Source: Erythrobacter sp. WG (GTDB taxonomy: Bacteria > Pseudomonadota > Alphaproteobacteria > Sphingomonadales > Sphingomonadaceae). From it: a DNA stretch of 64,000 bases. Where the stretch lies: assembly GCF_026586795.1 (NCBI RefSeq), contig NZ_JAPFGY010000009.1:39270-103269 (forward strand). The letters run 5' to 3'. Under the pieces are notes generated by a model. It was not told the origin of the DNA and ran no database searches. It was given only the letters and a program-made list of their open reading frames with translations. The first letter of the stretch is position 1, and every line of letters begins with the position of its first letter. Shown one piece after another: positions 35,112 through 43,247 of this stretch. The position numbers and the translations under genes are program-made.

Positions 35112-35318
35112 GCGGAGCCATAAACACCTTCAAGCTATAGAAAAATCCAGACGCAGATGCCGTCAGCAACGACGCTCCTCGCAGGTCTTGCAAATATAGA
35201 AACATAAGTGAGAGCGCAAAACCGCCACGATGGCACCTCTTTGCTGGTCGATTACGTGGATCCAGCGCCTGCGGCGTCCCGGAGCGTGCGTGAAACCCCC
35301 TCGGCAAGGAGAACCGAA

Positions 35319-35588
35319 ATGAATCTCATTCTGATCATCATCGTCGGTGGCATCCTGGGCTGGCTTGCCAGCATGGTGATGCGCACCGATGCCCAGCAGG
35401 GCATCTTCCTCAATATCGTCGTCGGCGTCGTCGGTGCGCTGGTCGCCGGCTTCCTGATCAATCCGCTGATCGGCGGCGGCACCATCACCCAGGGCGATTT
35501 CTCGATCAGCGCGCTGATCGTCTCGTTCCTCGGCGCGCTGGTTCTTCTGGCGATCGTCAACCTGTTCCGTCGCGGCGCTGTGCGCTGA
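35319..35588 (+). CDS. GlsB/YeaQ/YmgE-family stress-response membrane protein
   Basis: An 89-residue protein with three transmembrane helices and the Gly-rich pattern of the transglycosylase-associated/YeaQ family (IIVGGILGWLASMVM, NIVVGVVGALVAGFLI, SALIVSFLGALVLLAIV). ATG 35319 has AAGGAG upstream. These small proteins are usually induced in general stress. A 200-base, relatively AT-rich leader precedes it, and a stem-loop follows. It marks the left edge of the stress-gene region. Confidence 0.9.
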   Translation: MNLILIIIVGGILGWLASMVMRTDAQQGIFLNIVVGVVGALVAGFLINPLIGGGTITQGDFSISALIVSFLGALVLLAIVNLFRRGAVR

Positions 35589-35635
35589 TACGGACAGCTG
35601 CAAAGGCGACGCGGCAGCTGGCGCTGATTGCGGCG

Positions 35636-35659
35636 GCGAGCGCGGAAAATCGCGCTCGC
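35636..35659 (+). terminator. Stem-loop after GlsB-like gene
   Basis: Perfect 9-base stem GCGAGCGCG / CGCGCTCGC with loop GAAAAT, about 48 bases after the stop. There is only a weak T content downstream. Confidence 0.55.
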
Positions 35660-35868
35660 CACTTGCAATTGGGGGCCGACAATCTCGTAAATGGCTGAGC
35701 GGCGCGGCTTCGGTGCCCAAACGGCGCCCGAGAGTCCGGCGCAGGCCGTCCGCGAAGAGACGGACCAAACGTCCGGCGCAATCAAGCAGAAGACGGGATA
35801 AGGGTCTCCATCCCGATCCGGCATTCAGGTGGAAGCGGTTGCGAGGCACGCCGACCACCCCCCTGATG

Positions 35869-35895
35869 CGGGCCCGCCTCCCCGAGGCGGGCCCG
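35869..35895 (-). terminator. Stem-loop after ECF sigma gene
   Basis: Perfect 12-base stem CGGGCCCGCCTC / GAGGCGGGCCCG with a 3-base loop, 27 bases after the sigma-factor stop. No T-tract. Confidence 0.5.
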
Positions 35896-35922
35896 TAAGT
35901 CGTTCAGGACAGGGGCGAAGGC

Positions 35923-36468
35923 TCAGGCGGCAATCTCGGTTCCATCGATGATGGCGCGAATAGCCGCCCGGCCGCGGTTGATGCGGCTCTTGACGGTGCC
36001 GAGCTTGCAGTCGGCCGCCTGTGCGGCCTCTTCATACGTCATGCCGGCACCCGCGATCATCAGCAGCATCTCGCGCTGGCCGCGCGGCAACTGGTTCATC
36101 GCCCCCTCGATATCCTCAAGATGGATGCGCGCTTCCTGCTCGGGCTCCTGCACGAGCAGCCGCTCGGCAGCCTCGGGCTCCCAGGTCACCAGCCGGCCCT
36201 GCTTGCGCATGGCGTTGTAGAACTGGTTGCGCAGGATCGTGAAAAGCCAGGGGCGAAAGTTGCTCCCGGGCAGGAAGGTGTGACGCGACGACCAGGCGCG
36301 CACCATGGTTTCCTGCACCAGATCCTCGGCCATGTCGTTCTGACGGCACAGCGAGCGCGCAAAGCTGCGCAGCGCGGGCAGCGAAGCGGTCATCTCGTCC
36401 GAAAAGCATGGGAGGGTACGCTCGCAAGTATCGCCCGAGATTGACATGAGTATCGCACCTTTTTGCAT
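35923..36468 (-). CDS. EcfG-like ECF RNA polymerase sigma factor
   Basis: ECF sigma factor of 181 residues. Region 2 spans ALRSFARSLCRQNDMAEDLVQETMVRAW with FRPWLFTILRNQFYN. Region 4 spans QLPRGQREMLLMIAGAGMTYEEAAQ with GTVKSRINRGRAAI. The pattern matches the EcfG/ECF15 group that directs the alphaproteobacterial general stress response. No nepR or phyR lies next to it, so it may be a second EcfG paralogue. ATG 36468 has GGAGG 7 bases upstream. It is divergent from the DUF4142 gene. Confidence 0.9.
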   Translation of the reverse strand: MQKGAILMSISGDTCERTLPCFSDEMTASLPALRSFARSLCRQNDMAEDLVQETMVRAWSSRHTFLPGSNFRPWLFTILRNQFYNAMRKQGRLVTWEPEAAERLLVQEPEQEARIHLEDIEGAMNQLPRGQREMLLMIAGAGMTYEEAAQAADCKLGTVKSRINRGRAAIRAIIDGTEIAA

Positions 36469-36574
36469 TGTGATCCTCCCACGCCCTTCTCGTCGAACGC
36501 CCTGCGCGCTTCCCTAAACTCGGAAAGGATTTCGCGACCACGGCTGCGACTATCCGCGTAAAGCGGGTGAGTGG

Positions 36575-36584
36575 CCTATGTGAG
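36575..36584 (+). promoter_or_regulatory. CCTATGTKAR motif, copy a
   Basis: CCTATGTGAG in the gap between the sigma factor and the DUF4142 gene, 73 bases before the DUF4142 start. One of five intergenic copies in this region. Confidence 0.45.
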
Positions 36585-36657
36585 TTCGCCCGGCGCAGGC
36601 TGCCCCTAGGACAGCCCGCATTGCCCTGCGGGGGACGCTGATCTGAAAGGATGTAGG

Positions 36658-37350
36658 ATGCGCATTGCACTACTGATCGCGGCGAGTCTGTTGGCCACGG
36701 CCTGCGGCAACCGTCAGGCCGAGGGCGAACCCGAACGCGCCGATGCCGGGACCGGCATCGCTCAACCCGATGCCGGTGGCGCTTTTGCCGCTGAGGCTCC
36801 CACCGCACAGAACTTCGCGCAGATGGCCGCGATGTCGGATATGTTCGAGATCGAATCCTCGAACATCGCGCTCAAGAAGGTCCGGTCGGGGCCGGTGCGC
36901 GAATTTGCGCAGATGATGATCGCCGACCACACGAAGTCGACAGAGGCGCTCAAGAGCGCGGTCGCTGCGTCGGGCATGAGCCTCGATATGCCCGCCAGCC
37001 TCGATGCCACGCGGCAGTCGCAGATCGCCGTGTTGAATCGCCTCGAAGGGCAGGACTTCGAGCGCGAATACATGAACCAGCAGATGGCGGCCCATCGTCA
37101 GGCGCTCGACCTGCTGAAGTCCTATGCCGGCAACGGTGATACGGCCGAACTGCGCCAGTTCGCGCAGAGCACCATTCCGGCCGTGCAGAAGCATTACGAC
37201 TGGCTCGAGATCAACGCGCCCGGCACCTCCCCCGCCCGGGCGACGCCCGATGCCAGCGGCGGCACGCCCGGCCAGGCCGAGCGCGGCGTGACGACCGGTC
37301 AGACCGCCGCACCCGGCCGAACGGCGACCGGCGCAACGCCGATGCCCTAG
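36658..37350 (+). CDS. DUF4142 lipoprotein
   Basis: A 230-residue lipoprotein (lipobox ATAC near residue 16). Residues about 45-185 are a ferritin-like helical DUF4142 domain (QNFAQMAAMSDMFEIESSNI, FAQMMIADHTKSTEALKSAV, LNRLEGQDFEREYMNQQMAAH, AVQKHYDWLEINA). The tail is a Gly/Ala/Thr-rich disordered stretch. DUF4142 proteins are periplasmic, of unknown function and often stress-induced. The CCTATGTGAG motif lies upstream and a strong terminator follows. Confidence 0.9.
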   Translation: MRIALLIAASLLATACGNRQAEGEPERADAGTGIAQPDAGGAFAAEAPTAQNFAQMAAMSDMFEIESSNIALKKVRSGPVREFAQMMIADHTKSTEALKSAVAASGMSLDMPASLDATRQSQIAVLNRLEGQDFEREYMNQQMAAHRQALDLLKSYAGNGDTAELRQFAQSTIPAVQKHYDWLEINAPGTSPARATPDASGGTPGQAERGVTTGQTAAPGRTATGATPMP

Positions 37351-37375
37351 GACGAGCCTCTCGCCCGACCGCTGG

Positions 37376-37408
37376 ACCCCCGCACGAGCCTTGGGCTCGT
37401 GCGGGGGT
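37376..37408. terminator. Bidirectional terminator between DUF4142 and otsA
   Basis: A 15-base perfect stem (arms start ACCCCCGCACGAGCC and GGCTCGTGCGGGGGT) with a 3-base loop, between two convergent genes. T-tracts are short on both sides. Confidence 0.75.
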
Positions 37409-37412
37409 TCGC

Positions 37413-38840
37413 CTATGAGGCGCCCGAGGGGCTCCCGCTGGCGATCAGGCACGGCCCGGCCGTCTGTTCGGAGTTATCGCCAAGCGCATCGAGAAAGCGG
37501 TTCGACCACCAGCGCACGTCCTGGGCCGTGATACCGGCCATCATCGCTCTGTGGCGCTCCTGCCGTTCGGCCAACGGCATGGTGAGCGCGCGTGCCAGGG
37601 CTTCGGCGATGTCCTCGGGAGAGTGCGGGTTGACGATCAATGCCTCGGTCAACTGTGCCGCAGCGCCGGCAAAGCATGACAGCACCAGCACCCCCGGATC
37701 GGCGGGGTTCTGGGCCGCGACGTACTCCTTGGCGACGAGGTTCATGCCGTCGCGCAGCGGGGTGACAAGCCCGACCCGCGCGGCACGGTAGATACCGAAC
37801 AACTCGTCGCGCGAGAACAGCTGGTTGACGTAGTGGAGCGGCACCCAGTCGAGCGTGGCGAAAGTGCCATTGATCCGCCCCGAGGAGGCATCGAGCGCGT
37901 CGCGGATCCGGCGGTAGCTCGGCGCGTCCTCGCGTGCGGGCGGGGCGATCTGAAGCATGAACACCTTGTCGCGCCATTCCGGGCGATCGGCGAGCAACCG
38001 CTCCAACCCGGCGAAGCGTTCCTCGAGACCTTTCGATGGGTCCAGGCGGTCGACGCCCACCACCAGACTGCGTCCCTGCGCGCTCACGGCGAGCCGCGTT
38101 TCGGCCTGGCGGGCGATCAGGCTGTGCACCGCGCCGCTGAAGTCGTCGGCGTCGAGGCCGATCGGGCACACCATCGCCCGCGTGCGCCACTCGCCGAGGA
38201 CGACGTGCTCGCCGTCCAGCGTCGCTCCGAGGTGGTTCACCGCATAGTCGAGGAAGGCTGCGCGCCATTCGTCGGCCTGAAATCCGATCACGTCATAGGC
38301 GAGCATCGCCAGCGCAAGCTCGCGGTGCTCGGGCAGCGACAGCAGCAGACTGGCAGGCGGCCAGGGGATGTGCAGGAAGAAACCGATCCGGTTGCCGAAG
38401 CCCTGTTCGCGCAGGTGCCGGCCGAGCGGAATCAGGTGATAGTCGTGCACCCACACCAGATCGTCGGGCTCGATCAGAGGGGCCAGCGTTTCGGCGAAGC
38501 GCCAGTTCACCCGGGCGTAGCCTCCGGCGAAATCGCGGGTGATCTCGGTGAGGTCCGGCCGGTAGTGGAACAGCGGCCACAGCGTGCGGCTGGCAAAGCC
38601 GTCGCAATATTCGCGGGCGTCCTGCGGTTCGAGATCGATTGCGGCGGTCGCTACTCCATCCATCCGGCGGAACGTGATCTGGCCGGTAAACGTCTCGATC
38701 TCGCTACCCGACCAGCCGAACCAGAAGCCGTTGCTCTCGCGCAGCGCAGCGGCGAGCGCCACGGCGAGCGCGCTGCGGTCGCGCTGTTCGCCCTGGCTCT
38801 CGATCTGCACGCGGTTGGAGACGGCGATGAGACGGGGCAT
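37413..38840 (-). CDS. otsA: Trehalose-6-phosphate synthase
   Basis: GT20 enzyme of 475 residues that joins UDP-glucose and glucose-6-phosphate in trehalose synthesis. Blocks seen are [53 protein letters not shown] and the nucleotide-binding [20 protein letters not shown] 38840 has AAAGG upstream. It is the last gene of the antiporter-otsB-otsA series on the minus strand, with about 100 bases between otsB and otsA. Trehalose protects against osmotic and desiccation stress. Confidence 0.96.
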   Translation of the reverse strand: MPRLIAVSNRVQIESQGEQRDRSALAVALAAALRESNGFWFGWSGSEIETFTGQITFRRMDGVATAAIDLEPQDAREYCDGFASRTLWPLFHYRPDLTEITRDFAGGYARVNWRFAETLAPLIEPDDLVWVHDYHLIPLGRHLREQGFGNRIGFFLHIPWPPASLLLSLPEHRELALAMLAYDVIGFQADEWRAAFLDYAVNHLGATLDGEHVVLGEWRTRAMVCPIGLDADDFSGAVHSLIARQAETRLAVSAQGRSLVVGVDRLDPSKGLEERFAGLERLLADRPEWRDKVFMLQIAPPAREDAPSYRRIRDALDASSGRINGTFATLDWVPLHYVNQLFSRDELFGIYRAARVGLVTPLRDGMNLVAKEYVAAQNPADPGVLVLSCFAGAAAQLTEALIVNPHSPEDIAEALARALTMPLAERQERHRAMMAGITAQDVRWWSNRFLDALGDNSEQTAGPCLIASGSPSGAS

Positions 38841-38940
38841 GACAAGCCTTTCAGCAGGTTGGAATGGTGGCGACGGGCAAGCTGTCGCGCCGGCCGCGTG
38901 AGCGCCGCCCTTGGGCTGGGACGCGGTGGCAGAATAGCGC

Positions 38941-39675
38941 CTATGTGATGAAAGCCGCGTCCTCGCCGCGCAGCAGGGCGCCGAGCCGCTCGTGCACCTC
39001 GCCGGGAGAGGCGACGGTCGCATCGGCGTGCCCGGCGATGCGCTCGCCGACCGCGAAACCGAACCCACCGAGCGCGCGGGCAGCGGCAATCGCCGGGATG
39101 TCGGTAAGGTCGTCGCCGAAGTAGATCGGGCGGCTGCCGGCAAACGGCGGGAGCTGCATGATCGCGCGCACCGCATCGCCCTTGTCGGGGCCGGGCAGGC
39201 GGAGTTCGTAGACCATGTCGCCCGGCTGGATGACAAGGTCGTGCTCGGCTGCCGCCGTCTCGGCGAGGGCGCGCACCGCCTCGCGGCGGGCGGGAGCGAG
39301 GCGATAGTGGAGGCCGATGCCGAAGCTCTTCGCCTCGATCACCACCCCTTCGCTGGGCGGGAAGCGGTGCTGGATCTCCCGGATCAGCCGCGGGAAGATG
39401 CTCGGCGGTGGGGGTCCGCGGCGGTGCCCATCGTGGCGCAGCTCGAGCCCGTGGCTGGCGGCGACCGTCATCGGCCACAGGCTGCGGCCCCACATCGCAT
39501 CGAGCTGATCGAGCGAGCGCCCGCTGATCAGCGCAAGGCGCCCTTCGAGGCGCGCTGCCGCCGCGCTGACGAGCGTGCGCACGTCATCCGACACGGCGAC
39601 GGCATCCGGCACGGGGGCGACGGGCACCAGCGTCCCGTCGAAGTCGAGGAGGAGTGCAAGCGGCGGGCCGGTCAT
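38941..39675 (-). CDS. otsB: Trehalose-6-phosphate phosphatase
   Basis: HAD-superfamily phosphatase of 244 residues. The nucleophile motif is LLLDFDGTLVP, then LALISGRSLDQLD, HGLELRHDG, GPDKGDAVRAIM and the C-terminal IYFGDDLTDIPAI. It completes trehalose synthesis with otsA. Its ATG overlaps the stop of the antiporter gene (4 bases), so the two are coupled. A copy of the CCTATGT motif overlaps its stop codon on the other strand, probably by chance. Confidence 0.95.
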   Translation of the reverse strand: MTGPPLALLLDFDGTLVPVAPVPDAVAVSDDVRTLVSAAAARLEGRLALISGRSLDQLDAMWGRSLWPMTVAASHGLELRHDGHRRGPPPPSIFPRLIREIQHRFPPSEGVVIEAKSFGIGLHYRLAPARREAVRALAETAAAEHDLVIQPGDMVYELRLPGPDKGDAVRAIMQLPPFAGSRPIYFGDDLTDIPAIAAARALGGFGFAVGERIAGHADATVASPGEVHERLGALLRGEDAAFIT

Positions 39676-40931
39676 AGGGTGCGCTCCACCTGCGGCGCGG
39701 CTTCCTCGCCGGTGACGGGCACATCGGCGCGGATGCGCTGGAGCGCCGTGCCCGAAGTGAGGCCGTGCACCACGGCGGACATGGCGATGGTGACGAGCAC
39801 CACGACCCACAACTCGCCGACGCTCGGCATTGCGGCGGCCGATCCGGCCGCGAAGGCGAGGTAGTAGACGCTGCCGATCCCGCGCACGCCGAAGGCGGCG
39901 GTGACGAGGCGCTCGCGGACGTCGAGAGCGGTGCCGGCCAGCGAGATCCACCCGGTGATCGGGCGAACCACGAAGATGAGGCTCGCCGCGATGACGACGT
40001 GCCGCCATTCGACCAGTGGCAGGTAGGTGCCGAGCGCCGCGCCGACCATCAGCAGCAGCACGGCGGTGAGGGCGTGCTCGATCGCAAGGTTGAACAGGTG
40101 GAGAGCGCTGTGGAAGTGGTGCTCGGATTCGATATGGCGGAACACGAGCCCGCCGACGAAGCAGGCGATGAAGCTGTAGCCGTGGACGAACTCGGTCGCA
40201 CCGTAGCAGACCAGCACCCCGGCGAGGGCGAGGACGCCCGAACCCGTGTCGGCAAGCATATTCCTGGCAGGCCAGCGGAACACCACCTGCCCCAACAGCC
40301 AGCCGACGAGCCCACCCATCGCCACCCCGACCACGATCCGGTAGACGAGATCGTAGGCCGCCCATTGCAGGGCCTCCGTCGCCGTGAGGCCGGCGATCGC
40401 GGCGATGGCGAGATACACGAAGGGGAACGCAAGGCCGTCGTTGAGGCCCGCCTCGGCGGTCAGGGCGAAGCGCACCGGGTGTTCGCCGCCCTCGGTGGGC
40501 GGGCCGACCTGCACGTCGCCCGCCAGCACCGGATCGGTCGGCGCGCACACTGCGCCGAGCAGCAGCGCGGCCGCCAGCGGGAGGCCGGCGGCGAACCCGA
40601 CCAGCACCATCGCACCGATGCTCAGCGGCATGGCAATCGCGAGCAGCCGCCATGTCGCCTGCCACCGTGCGAAAGGCCGCACCACATCGAGCCGCATCCC
40701 GGTGGCAAACAACGCGACGACGACGGCAAGTTCGCTGAGGATCTCCCACCATTCGGGGTCGGACATCGGCGCGAAGAGGGGGGGCGGCTCGTCGATCAGG
40801 AGTGCGACCGCGACGCCTGCCAGGATCAGCAGCGAAGAGGACGCAGGCTCGCGCCCCGATACGAAGCGGGGCAGCCATGTCGCGGCGACGATCGCGAGGC
40901 CGACGAACAGCAGGAATTCGTGATAACCCAT
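39672..40931 (-). CDS. CPA1-type cation:proton antiporter
   Basis: Na+/H+ or K+/H+ exchanger of 419 residues with about 12 transmembrane helices. The motifs expected in the ion path are present: AVCAPTDPVLAGDVQVG in helix 4 or 5 and ALTAEAGLNDGLAFPFVYL with the conserved ND. It lacks a long cytoplasmic C-terminal domain. It is the first gene of an operon with trehalose genes, which points to a joint role in osmotic or salt adaptation (inference). Ion specificity is not readable. Confidence 0.92.
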   Translation of the reverse strand: MGYHEFLLFVGLAIVAATWLPRFVSGREPASSSLLILAGVAVALLIDEPPPLFAPMSDPEWWEILSELAVVVALFATGMRLDVVRPFARWQATWRLLAIAMPLSIGAMVLVGFAAGLPLAAALLLGAVCAPTDPVLAGDVQVGPPTEGGEHPVRFALTAEAGLNDGLAFPFVYLAIAAIAGLTATEALQWAAYDLVYRIVVGVAMGGLVGWLLGQVVFRWPARNMLADTGSGVLALAGVLVCYGATEFVHGYSFIACFVGGLVFRHIESEHHFHSALHLFNLAIEHALTAVLLLMVGAALGTYLPLVEWRHVVIAASLIFVVRPITGWISLAGTALDVRERLVTAAFGVRGIGSVYYLAFAAGSAAAMPSVGELWVVVLVTIAMSAVVHGLTSGTALQRIRADVPVTGEEAAPQVERTL

Positions 40932-41002
40932 GAGCCCTGATCGCTTGCCCCCGCTTGGGCAGGCATGGGGGGCCGCTCATCGGTTGGCCCTAAAGGGGAT
41001 TA

Positions 41003-41027
41003 GGAACGCAGGAAAAGGCTCTCCGAC
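41003..41027 (+). promoter_or_regulatory. EcfG-like promoter candidate for the hemerythrin gene
   Basis: GGAAC, 16-base spacer, then CGAC (consensus CGTT, two mismatches). It would leave a leader of about 40 bases before ATG 41074 that contains AAGGAG. Plausible from position, weak in sequence. Confidence 0.35.
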
Positions 41028-41073
41028 GCAGATTTTCTAAGGTTGCGGCACGACCTCTCTAAGGAGAAATGCC

Positions 41074-41604
41074 ATGTCTTTCCTCGACCGCATCGCCGCC
41101 GCCATCGCGCCCGCCGCCACCGACCAGCAGCGCATGGAAGCCCGCCAACAACTTGAACAGCTGGCTGCCAGCGAACCCTTCGCGCAGGACATTCTCGACC
41201 AGCACCGCCAGATCGAGGCACTCTTCGCCGAAGCCCGTGCCGGCAATGGGGACGGCGCCCAGGCCGTGGTCGAGGAGCTCGCGATCCTCCTTAACGCCCA
41301 TTCGATGGCCGAAGAGGCGGTGATCTATCCGGAGATCTCCGACCATTCGAGCAAGGCCCATGCCGGCATGGCTTATGAGGAACACGCCATGACCAAGGTC
41401 CAGCTCGCCGCCTTGCAGAAGCTCGCCCCCGGCACGCAGGAATGGCACGAGAAGCTCGATCATATCGAAAGCGCCGTGCAGCAGCATGTCTATCAGGAAG
41501 AGAGCAGCTGGCTCCCCGACGTGATCCGCTATGCGCCCATGGAAGAACGCCAGCGGATGAGCATGGAATACCGCGACTATTTCGAGCGCGTCGATATCGG
41601 CTGA
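41074..41604 (+). CDS. Hemerythrin HHE-domain protein
   Basis: A 176-residue helical-bundle protein. HHE ligands are visible in ILDQHRQIEALF (H44), LNAHSMAEEAVIYP (H76, E80), YEEHAMTKVQ (H104) and QQHVYQEESSWLP (H138, E142), a complete di-iron set. Such proteins bind oxygen or nitric oxide, or sense redox state; which applies here is unknown. ATG 41074 follows AAGGAG. It is divergent from the antiporter operon, with a possible EcfG promoter upstream and a strong terminator downstream. Confidence 0.9.
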   Translation: MSFLDRIAAAIAPAATDQQRMEARQQLEQLAASEPFAQDILDQHRQIEALFAEARAGNGDGAQAVVEELAILLNAHSMAEEAVIYPEISDHSSKAHAGMAYEEHAMTKVQLAALQKLAPGTQEWHEKLDHIESAVQQHVYQEESSWLPDVIRYAPMEERQRMSMEYRDYFERVDIG

Positions 41605-41625
41605 TCCGCCGGCTCGACCCACCAA

Positions 41626-41661
41626 ACGCCTGCGGGAGCGAGACGCTTCCGCAGGCGTTTT
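41626..41661 (+). terminator. Hemerythrin gene terminator
   Basis: Stem ACGCCTGCGG..AGC / GCT..CCGCAGGCGT followed by TTTT. Confidence 0.85.
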
Positions 41662-41683
41662 CCTGCGCAAGGGCGCGGCACGC

Positions 41684-41716
41684 AAAAAAAGACCCCCGCC
41701 CATCGCTGGGCGGGGG
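41684..41716 (-). terminator. Second minus-strand terminator
   Basis: Stem CCCCCGCCCA / TGGGCGGGGG with a 4-base loop. The minus-strand transcript ends in a run of T (seven A on the plus strand). Confidence 0.8.
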
Positions 41717-41896
41717 AGTTGCTTTGGGGCAAATGATCAGGCGAAATGGAAACCTTGGCGACCTGACCATCCAATGCCGGAGAGATCGGGAACCCTCGGG
41801 CGTCGACCACTCTGTCCACCCTACGTGCAGCACGCTCTAACCTGTGTTGGGTTCTCATGCCGCCCGCCGATTTTCCTGCCGACGTTCGAAAAGGAA

Positions 41897-41925
41897 GCGC
41901 CCCGAACCACGTGGGTCCGGGGCGC
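41897..41925 (-). terminator. Terminator of the low-complexity gene
   Basis: Arms GCGCCCCG / CGGGGCGC, followed on the minus strand by TTCCTTTTC, about 40 bases after the stop. Confidence 0.7.
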
Positions 41926-41966
41926 CGGAGGAAGCGGGCGACGAGCAGCCAAGCCCGCCGGTCGGT

Positions 41967-42836
41967 TCAACCGGGGGACGAGCCCGACTTGCCGCTCGTC
42001 TGCGAGCCGGAGTTGCCCGACGAGGCGGGATTGCTGCTGCCGCTTTCCTGGCTGCTGCGCTGCTTGCGCCATTCGTCGAACTTGGTGTTGAACTCGTCCT
42101 GCTGGGTCTGACGGAACTCGTGGTAGTCGTTGTCGAACTGTTCCATCTGCTTCTGGCGCCACTGACTGTAGCTGTGGTCGTGATGGTGGCCCTGATGGCC
42201 CTGGCCCTGCATACTGAGGTTCTGCGGCCCGGACCCCTGCTGGCCCTGCCCCCAGGCGCTCTGGCCATGTTGCGCGCTGCCCATCAGCGCATCGTTGCCG
42301 CCCTGGCCGCTATGCCCGAAGCCGCCCGCCCCGCCGGCGCTCTGGTGGCTGCTGCCGTAGCCGCTCTGACTGCCGTAGGACCCCTGACCATAGGTGCCTC
42401 CGGTGCCGATCCCGTAGGAGCCTTGCCCGCCCTGGCCATAGGAGCCTTGCCGCTTCTGGCCGTAGCTGCCCTGAGGACCGTCGCCGCCCTGGCCGCCATG
42501 GTGGCTTTGTCCGCCGAAGCTGCTGCCGCCGCCGAAATTGCTCTGGCCGCCATAGCCCTGATCTCCGTAACCGTCGCCCTGGCCGCCATAGCCGCCATAG
42601 CCGCCCTGACTGCCGTAGCCGCCTTGGTTGCCTCGGTTGCCTTGGCCACCGTAGCTGCCCTGGCCCTGCTGGTCGCGCACATAGCGGTCGTTGTCACCCT
42701 GCTGGCTGTCCCCCCAACTGCGTCCGCCCTGCGAGCCCGCCCCTCCGCCGCGCTGATCTTCGCTGGCGTGCATCTCTTCGCCTTGGCGGCCGCTCTGTCT
42801 TTCGTTCTCGCGGTTCGAATTGCGATCTTGTGCCAT
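41967..42836 (-). CDS. FUS-like Gly/Gln/Ser/Tyr-rich low-complexity protein
   Basis: A 289-residue protein with no signal peptide and no recognised family. Residues 1-50 are polar and charged. Residues about 53-210 are an almost pure G/Q/S/Y/H stretch with about 13 Tyr in GYG or SYG contexts (GSYGQGGQGSYG, GGYGSQGGYGGYGG) and almost no charge. Residues about 221-260 form an aromatic, charged helix (SYSQWRQKQMEQFDNDYHEF). The tail is Ser/Gly-rich. The composition matches prion-like domains that phase-separate, such as human FUS. The frame is clean, and it is followed by two terminators. It is divergent from a Crp/Fnr regulator gene inside the stress region. The function is unknown. Confidence 0.82.
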   Translation of the reverse strand: MAQDRNSNRENERQSGRQGEEMHASEDQRGGGAGSQGGRSWGDSQQGDNDRYVRDQQGQGSYGGQGNRGNQGGYGSQGGYGGYGGQGDGYGDQGYGGQSNFGGGSSFGGQSHHGGQGGDGPQGSYGQKRQGSYGQGGQGSYGIGTGGTYGQGSYGSQSGYGSSHQSAGGAGGFGHSGQGGNDALMGSAQHGQSAWGQGQQGSGPQNLSMQGQGHQGHHHDHSYSQWRQKQMEQFDNDYHEFRQTQQDEFNTKFDEWRKQRSSQESGSSNPASSGNSGSQTSGKSGSSPG

Positions 42837-43247
42837 GTCAGTTCCTTTCCGTGTTCCGGCTCCCGACGTGCGTTGCGCACGTCCGAATCCTGCGAGAAGG
42901 CTCTCATCAAGGGGACAGCCACCCCCTATCCTGCATTACTGATGGACGGCCGCCCGCCGTCATGCGGCGGCTGTTCACCGCGCGGGGCCTTCGTCCGTCG
43001 CAGGCCACGCCTCGTCGGAAAACGCTGTTGACAGGCGAGCATTTGCGCGAGCCTCCCAACGCAGAGGGCGGCGGCCGAGGGACGTGCGGTTCGTAATCTG
43101 CGATAAATTGCAGGAACCGGCTGCGCTTGGCATCGTTCTCTTCCCGACGGGTCGACAGGCGATCGTCTGGACACGTAGCTTTTGAGTGAGCAAATTTTCG
43201 GCCAATAGGGGACATTGGGATCCCGTATCCAATGAAGGAGCACGCAA
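42837..43247. other. Divergent control region, low-complexity gene / Crp-Fnr gene
   Basis: About 410 bases with no credible gene. It holds an 8-base inverted repeat GACGTGCG-TTG-CGCACGTC (42865-42883) near the low-complexity gene and an EcfG promoter (43113-43137) toward the Crp/Fnr gene. Confidence 0.65.
43113..43137 (+). promoter_or_regulatory. Consensus EcfG (general stress sigma) promoter
   Basis: GGAAC at 43113-43117, exactly 16 bases, then CGTT at 43134-43137: a perfect match to the published alphaproteobacterial EcfG consensus. It would start transcription near 43143 with a leader of about 105 bases to the GTG start of the Crp/Fnr gene. Confidence 0.75.

Larger units (their letters stand above)
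35589..35922. other. Intergenic region, two hairpins, no gene seen
   Basis: Convergent gap between the GlsB-like and sigma-factor genes. It contains the stem-loop at 35636-35659 and the long perfect hairpin at 35869-35895. The short frames present have no ribosome site and no plausible protein composition. Confidence 0.6.
41605..41966. other. Intergenic region with three terminators, no gene seen
   Basis: Convergent gap between the hemerythrin gene and the low-complexity gene. It has a plus-strand terminator (41626-41661) and two minus-strand terminators (41684-41716 and 41897-41925). A 35-codon frame at 41733 has no ribosome site. Confidence 0.65.

Noticed and set aside
38940..38949. Sixth CCTATGT copy
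   Set aside because: It overlaps the otsB stop codon in the antisense direction with no plus-strand gene downstream, so it is probably coincidence.
41733..41840. 35-codon frame in the hemerythrin-low-complexity gap
   Set aside because: No ribosome site, no hydrophobic or conserved pattern, and it lies between terminators.
41969..42840. Regular short repeats resembling a CRISPR array
   Set aside because: The periodicity comes from codons for Gly, Gln, Ser and Tyr in an intact protein frame; there are no constant repeats with unique spacers.
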